From: Fragilaria crotonensis
Lineage: Eukaryota; Bacillariophyta; Fragilariophyceae; Fragilariales; Fragilariaceae
Reading direction: 5' to 3'
DNA: 33,484 nt
NCBI GenBank assembly: GCA_022925895.1
Contig: JAKSYS010000680.1
Span: forward strand, 1 to 33,484
Made by a program: the position numbers and the translations under genes. The notes below the pieces were generated by a model that was given only the letters and a program-made list of their open reading frames with translations, made no database searches and was not told where the DNA came from. Each line of letters starts with the position of its first letter. Within the stretch, counting starts at the first letter, position 1. Shown here piece by piece: positions 29,206-33,484 of the stretch.

Positions 29206-29363
29206 TCCGATTAGGTTTCACCGATTTGACGTCAGCGCGTACCAATCAGGATGCTCTCAGCATGTTACTGTCTTACTGTAGTACTGTATGTCAGTACGTT
29301 GAACGTGAAGTCATCAGTACTGTGACGTGGGCGTTGACGTCAAATTGGTGAAACCTAATCGGA
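29206..29363. mobile_element. MITE-like element: 29-bp terminal inverted repeats around a 100-bp core
   Basis: The left arm at 29206-29234 starts TCCGATTAGGTTTCACC and ends TTTGACGTCA. The right arm at 29335-29363 is its reverse complement with one mismatch in 29. Both inner ends carry the palindrome TGACGTCA, a CRE-type bZIP site. The core has no ORF. Flanking target-site duplication is not obvious, so element status is inferred from the inverted arms. Confidence 0.65.
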
Positions 29364-29642
29364 CCCATTGGAGAAAGGCAATACTGTACACTGTAGTAAC
29401 CGTACAGTAGATCGAGCAAGTATCCATCCAAAATGTGACAGTAGGTAGGTCTTGTCTAATAAGTTTTGTTAAACTGAATTACGTGTCATCACATTCATTC
29501 AGTTATGAGAGCATGGTAAGCTCTCCAACCAGATATTAAATGATTTGATCAGTAGATTCCACAAAACAAACTCCATACTTCTTCTGTAGGATAAATCCCA
29601 ATGCATGCATTCAAAGCTTGGTCGGTCGCCTGGTAATGATCT
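29364..29642. other. Intergenic, 3' flank of the minus-strand gene
   Basis: AT-rich with TACTGTA-type words near 29385-29410. No gene is supported. The stop of the minus-strand gene at 29643 faces this stretch. Confidence 0.4.
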
Positions 29643-30671
29643 CTATTGCGTTGCTACCGGTAGTTCCTTCTTCTCGTATATATCACCCAACTCGAGGAAC
29701 TCAATGCCGATGATCCGCTCAGCTCGATTGGTTTCGAACAGGATGACTTCTTCAAAGTTGTTCACCATGTATTGACATCCCGCCATGATTTTGACAGGCC
29801 CGGTTGGCGTGGGGTCCAATTGCACTCCACCGGTAGTAACGAGCCTCGAATCTCCGACATATGTCAACCCTCCAGTGACGGAGTATATAACAGTAACGAC
29901 TCCCGTCTTGCTATTCATAGAGCGAAGCCGCTTGACGGTATTTTCCTTCAGGTAATCAATCAAGTTCGTCTCTGACACGGATTTCTTCGTAATTTGACCC
30001 TCGTTGAAATAAAGGCGCCAACTCTTGTCACTTGTACGCTTCAAACCGACGCTGGCAAGATCCGCATCTTGTAGCGAGAATTCCGCGTGAAAAGCCGAAA
30101 TAAAGCCAGCTGCTTGTGTCACGTCCCACGCTATTGTAGACTTCTCGTCGAACTCTTTGACAAGGGTTTCAAGTCCTTCTCGTTGGTCGTCCTCGACATG
30201 ATCAATGAGAGTTTCAGCATTCGCATCGAAGGTATTCAGCACCCGATTGCGTCGACAAAGACCGTAGTAACCCAGGCGGCGGCGGTGATCAATTAATTCC
30301 AGAAGCTTGACACCGGTACAAGGTCGACGACATGGTACGCATGTCGAACGGAGCCAGCTGACAGCGTTTGGAAAGGCGTTTTTGGACGAGAAGTGCGTCA
30401 TGGATTTGGGCGGCGACCTACCTGATGCAATCAACGCCAATTTTGGGTGCATTGACACAAGCATGTCCTTCACACTCCTGTGGTCGTCGTTTAACGCCCC
30501 ATGTGCCATGAGGAACTCTAATCCCGAAAGATCCTCCAAAAATGCATCATCACCTTCTTTATCCGGTCGAGGCGTATCAAGAGCTTGGTGTGATGTGCAG
30601 CCAATTAGCTCGTTCTCGAGATTTTCATTCGTGTCATTCTGGATCAATTCTGAATCAAGATTGAGACACAT
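29643..30671 (-). CDS. Family member with vestigial ankyrin N-terminus (342 residues)
   Basis: ATG at 30671. The head (MCLNLDSELIQNDTNENLEN) corresponds to MSDRFDSELIRNARGGNLDK of the ankyrin-fused protein. Residues about 27-60 (SHQALDTPRPDKEGDDAF, LEDLSGLEFL) correspond to its ankyrin C-cap; the repeats between are missing. The domain runs from about 98 to 330: AFPNAVSWL, GVKLLELIDH (120-129), YGLCRRNRVL (136-145, FRRK altered), ITKKSVS (227-233), GVVTVIYSVTGGLTYVGD (257-274), IIGIEFLELGD (320-330). The frame is intact. It appears to be a repeat-collapsed paralogue, which implies the ankyrin fusion preceded the duplication. Confidence 0.8.
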   Translation of the reverse strand: MCLNLDSELIQNDTNENLENELIGCTSHQALDTPRPDKEGDDAFLEDLSGLEFLMAHGALNDDHRSVKDMLVSMHPKLALIASGRSPPKSMTHFSSKNAFPNAVSWLRSTCVPCRRPCTGVKLLELIDHRRRLGYYGLCRRNRVLNTFDANAETLIDHVEDDQREGLETLVKEFDEKSTIAWDVTQAAGFISAFHAEFSLQDADLASVGLKRTSDKSWRLYFNEGQITKKSVSETNLIDYLKENTVKRLRSMNSKTGVVTVIYSVTGGLTYVGDSRLVTTGGVQLDPTPTGPVKIMAGCQYMVNNFEEVILFETNRAERIIGIEFLELGDIYEKKELPVATQ

Positions 30672-31020
30672 AATGATCTACTCAGTACTCTCTGATTTGA
30701 CAAAGAAGCAACACAAAGTGGCGTCTGACACGCAAACGTCAATTCAAAGTGGTACAAGTACCTGGTGTATTGTTCGCTCGGCAGCTGGTATGATCTTTCT
30801 CATTAGTTGGACGAGGTGTTCAAATATTTCACGTGCGAGGGGGGAACCCCCACGGGAAGGCATTTCAGGCTTTTCACAAGTTCGTCATACAAGAATCTCG
30901 ATCCAGAAATGTGTCCATCGAACAAATTGTCTCCAGAATTCCGAAGTCATATGTCACAATGGCTGGAATCAGGGAAACATTTCTTTGGGTAGGCTATGGT
31001 CGCTCTAGTATGATATAATT
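30672..31020. other. 5' flank of the 29643-30671 gene, no supported gene
   Basis: Short frames on the plus strand lack a domain and lack ATG starts. A small hairpin (GGGGGGAACCCCC) lies at about 30839. AAGTACCTGGTG near 30750 resembles the words upstream of the PCIF1-like gene. Confidence 0.4.
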
Positions 31021-31024
31021 TTAG

Positions 31025-31480
31025 TTTATATTACGCGATAGCGAAGAAAAGCATTCCATTGAAGTGTGATTGGCGTTTCGACTTTAGATGACCTGTCGTC
31101 GAGTTTCATTTTCAGTTTGTAGTTTGTAATAGCAATCCCGCGGTCAATTCGACTGGAACTTTCTTGCGTGAGATCCAATTGCGATCCACCATTGCGGTTA
31201 CGAATGTGGAAGCTCCGGTGCATGTCAAACCCTCCTGCAACGTAGTAGATTGCAGCAGGTCACCACACTCCCGCGACCTGAATCATTACGCTACTCCAAT
31301 GCAGCCCTACTTCTTCTCTTTTGAATTTTGCCCATCTTAAACATGGACACGGATTTGTTCTTCAAAGTGATCAGTGGCGAGAGGAAGGAAGGCTGTAGCT
31401 GTTGTCATTTGTCGCCTTGAAGCCGACGTTGGAAAGATCCCCATCTCTTGCAGTTTTGGGATGGATGCATGTAGGTTCCT
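31025..31480 (-). pseudogene. Strongly decayed family copy
   Basis: In several frames of the minus strand one can read DGDLSNVGFKATNDNSYSL (31460-31390), ITLKNKSVSMF (31370-31335), IYYVAGGLTCTGASTFVT (31255-31200) and VPVELTAGLLLQTTN (31165-31120), in family order. Stops and at least three frameshifts intervene. The N-terminal part to the right (to about 31830) cannot be aligned by eye. Confidence 0.6.
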
Positions 31481-31944
31481 GGGATCTCGACCGTGGCAGT
31501 AGAGAGATTTAGAAAAGGGTTCGCCTTGTGAGTCACTATACAACCGGAGCAAATCGACATGGCAGGAAACAAGGGTTGATATTGTCGTAGGAAACGATGA
31601 TGGATCAAGAACAAGTAACCTTGGCGCGAAGCGGAGGATTTGCTGCTCCTCCCGTAAGAACATTCGCACAAAGTGTAGGAAAGTGCTTAGGCCAGTCGTC
31701 GACTCTCTGGTACTCGTGTCAAGTGTCGGTCGACCGTGATTGATGATTGGATTAGCAATCGAGGACCAGAAGTTGGAAGAATACATGGGAGAAGAAGTAT
31801 ATTCGGTATCCAAAAGGTTATCAGAAAAGGACTAGAAAGTAGGAACTTCTCGCGAACCCCATCACCATTCACCATGAACAAAACAATGATTCACCTGGCG
31901 ACTACCTAACTTGGAAATAATAACGAAGCGCAAAAAATTGTATT
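31481..31944. other. Upstream remnant area, no gene supported
   Basis: A 158-codon minus-strand frame passes through but runs across the decayed family copy in the wrong frame, so it is probably a shadow. The right end (31873-31905, CCATGAACAAAACAATGATTC) resembles 28990-29010 downstream of another family gene. Confidence 0.4.
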
Positions 31945-32180
31945 GAACAGGCGACGGTGTGGAACAGCGGAGGCGGCAAAGAGCGTGCCAGCACCAAAAC
32001 CCGCAAAGAAGATGAAGTAGTTTAGAAAGCAACTAAATTTTCAAGGACAGAAACCCACCTCACGATCTCATTTTATTAGACCGGTTCAAGGACAATGCAG
32101 TTCACGACAAAAGCAAAAGCAGAGACACGAACAGAATTTGATTAAAATGTTAGTCTGGTCCCAAGTGTGTGCAACGTTTC
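31945..32180 (+). repeat. Second dispersed unit with PCIF1-gene 3' tail remnant
   Basis: GGCGACGGTGTGGAACAGCG then GAGGCGGCAAAGAGCGTGCC closely matches 19167-19202 at the end of the PCIF1-like gene. Downstream, GACCGGTTC and TGGTCCCAAGTGTGTGCAAC parallel 22163-22240. So the same composite unit occurs here and at 21.9-22.2 kb. Confidence 0.7.
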
Positions 32181-32220
32181 CATGGCACGCCAGCAGTTGC
32201 AACACGCGCTGTTGGTTTCA

Positions 32221-32932
32221 TCATTCGACATGCACCAATTTCATCGTGGCGGTATCATGCTGTGTGTCCACGTCAACATAGACAACCGAATCTCCAACCT
32301 TGACGAATCCCAATTTCTTCGCATCCTCTACTGCCTCCTCCAACGACCCCGTCCCAACAATGGGATGGATACCACGATAAATCATCAACTGCCGTCCCAA
32401 TTTGGCACTGTCACAAAAGCACAAGATGGGCACTTGTGGTCGGTACGCACTCACGAGCGCGGGGAGTGTCCCATCCTTCAAAGTCGACACCAAAATGGCT
32501 GTGGCCTGTTGCGTATCCGCGGCCGTGACGGCAGCCTTGGCAATGGCACCCATGAACGAGGCGTCAGGAGCCTCGAAACGACGGACCGACGCACCACCCA
32601 CACCACCCTCGGACGCGTACCGTTCAGCACTCAAGATAATGTCATTCATGATTTTGACGGATTCGACAGGATACTTGCCCTTGGCAGTTTCTCCCGACAG
32701 CATGACACAGTCGGCACCATCGTAAATGGCATTCGTCACGTCTGCAACTTCAGCGCGAGTGGGACGAGGGTTTTTGGCCATACTTTCCAACATTTGAGTG
32801 GCCACAATGACGGGTTTGCCAACGGAGTTGCAGGCGGCCACCATTTCCTTCTGAGCGTTGGTCACTTGCTGCAATGGGAGTTCGACACCCAAATCGCCAC
32901 CTGTTTGCACAGGTCCTTGGTGGTGTCGCCTC
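32221..32932 (-). CDS. Pyruvate kinase, C-terminal half only
   Basis: Pyruvate kinase converts phosphoenolpyruvate and ADP to pyruvate and ATP. Homology begins abruptly at GGDLGVELPLQQVTNAQKE (about 32907) and runs to the natural end (KLVHVE). Present are the late barrel motifs VIVATQMLESM, PTRAEVADVTNAIYDGADCV and MLSGETAKGKYP, and the C-terminal regulatory domain (ATAILVSTLKDGTLPALVSA, YRPQVPILCF). Missing are the N-terminal half of the barrel, the B domain and the catalytic Lys/Arg and Mg-binding Glu that lie before or at the breakpoint, where Arg of RGDLGVE is replaced by Gly. About 225 of roughly 500 residues remain, with no internal stops. It cannot be a working kinase; it may be a captured fragment. 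Confidence 0.85.
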
Positions 32933-32993
32933 CTGTTGGTGTGTTGATGATGTTCTTCCACCCAAAAAGCTGAGCGCGCTTGCTGACACTTAC
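32933..32993 (-). other. Candidate 61-nt intron joining gag fragment to pyruvate kinase fragment
   Basis: The donor CTTTG|GTAAGTGT at 32994/32993 and acceptor CCAACAG|GAGG at 32933/32932 would splice TG+G into a Trp codon and carry the gag frame straight into the pyruvate kinase frame (KLW-RRHHQGPVQTGGDLGVE). This could be chance; there is no transcript evidence. Confidence 0.35.
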
Positions 32994-33238
32994 CAAAGTT
33001 TGCCTGTATTTTCGGAATACTTTGTTGGGAGCGCTGCGACAGCAGCGGTGTAGATCTTCATGCCCTTACATGACTTGTAGTTGAGGAGTCCGGTGTCCGC
33101 TTGGACTGGTGTCCTCGCAAAAATCACAATTGGCGCTGCTGGTGCTCCTAGACCTCCTCCGGAAGGAGGTGCAAAGGCTGCGACAATAGCGGCTCCGACA
33201 GCAGCATCGACGATCGCCTGAACTTGAAATTCGTTCAT
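32994..33238 (-). pseudogene. N-terminus of a copia-type gag polyprotein, truncated
   Basis: From ATG 33238 the sequence reads VQAIVDAAVGAAIVAAFAPP, an Ala/Gly/Pro-rich stretch, then FARTPVQADTGLLNYKSCK and KIYTAAVAALPTKY. This pattern (FAxTPxxAxxGLLDY…GxKIYxxAxxxLPTKY) is the start of the gag of diatom Ty1/copia-like elements as I know them. After about 82 codons homology ends at the splice-donor-like GGTAAGT and pyruvate kinase sequence follows. No RT, integrase or LTR can be seen in the window, so only the gag head remains. Confidence 0.6.
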
Positions 33239-33484
33239 GTTGAGGCAAGCAGTTCGGGCGGTGCTTGTCCTTGATCCTTCGGGATCTTCGTCAATTATCC
33301 GTTCTGGATGAGCTTAGAGCTGCTGTTGCGCAGAGGAAGCGTGTGGGAAATCTGTCTTACCCGTAGGAGAAGATAGATTAAGTTGCAATTATAGATGTTT
33401 CTAACAAGGAAGATTCGATAGAATCAGTGAATCGATATATCGCTTCACATTCGAAATTCGATCCATGGTGAAACAGCCTGATTC
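33239..33484. other. Sequence upstream of the gag fragment, no gene
   Basis: It would be the 5' leader or LTR side of the element, or host promoter for the chimeric ORF. A minus-strand GGGTAAGACAG donor-like word lies near 33357. No primer-binding site or LTR boundary could be recognised, and the window ends here. Confidence 0.35.

Noticed and set aside
30307-31008. 233-codon plus-strand frame
   Set aside because: The left half is antisense to the intact family gene at 29643-30671; the right half has no domain.
31337-31813. 158-codon minus-strand frame
   Set aside because: It runs through a decayed family copy in the wrong frame; the recognisable motifs are in other frames.
32167-32973. 268-codon plus-strand frame
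   Set aside because: Antisense shadow of the pyruvate kinase fragment.
1-33484. tRNA, rRNA or other structured RNA genes
   Set aside because: No cloverleaf-like arrangement with tRNA A and B boxes, and no rRNA-like sequence, was recognised by eye; a tRNAscan or Infernal run would be needed to be sure.

Overview
The window looks like nuclear DNA of a eukaryotic alga, most likely a raphid pennate diatom (a guess from protein style). Signs are short GT–AG introns that restore reading frames, a plant-type LRR membrane protein with the N-terminal anchor common in diatoms, a cap m6A methyltransferase (PCIF1/CAPAM type), LINE and MULE elements, and a copia-type gag fragment. Genes are sparse and the intervals are repeat-rich, as in an accessory, transposon-eroded region. 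Only ATG was accepted as a start codon.

Layout. (1) 1-8110: a decayed non-LTR retrotransposon on the minus strand, running off the left edge; in element order it has an intron-containing 5' ORF, a gag-like/coiled-coil ORF, then endonuclease and reverse transcriptase. (2) 8190-12300: a decayed MULE transposase with a Ulp1-type cysteine protease ORF beside it and a second, opposite-strand fragment of that protease's N-terminal region. (3) 12385-14000: two unrecognised ORFs and a 32-bp tandem repeat made of TGAGTCA boxes. (4) 14858-16473: an LRR membrane protein gene with one intron and one frameshift. (5) 17414-19242: a PCIF1-like cap methyltransferase gene, the best-defined cellular gene here. 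(6) 19706-20020: an array of at least 15 GTAAGCAAAT-type boxes. (7) 20437-31480: the main accessory cluster, nine intact, partial or decayed copies of one ~230-residue domain family mixed with fragments copied from the PCIF1 gene. (8) 32221-33238: the C-terminal half of pyruvate kinase next to a copia-type gag N-terminus, joinable in frame through a candidate 61-nt intron.

The cluster in (7) is the candidate for something undescribed. All members share a basic FRRK element near the N-terminus, an ItKKS motif, a GVVTxIYSVTG strand and a C-terminal EWIIAIEY-type strand. Plus-strand copies are stand-alone domains. Minus-strand copies descend from an ankyrin-fused form: one has 12 nearly identical 34-residue ankyrin repeats, and another keeps the N-terminal head and the ankyrin C-cap but has lost the repeats. 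Domain length and motif order resemble the pore-forming N-domain of gasdermins. That is inference from reading only, but it would make this a locus of cell-death effector-like proteins with a rapidly evolving repeat receptor, comparable in architecture to fungal allorecognition genes.
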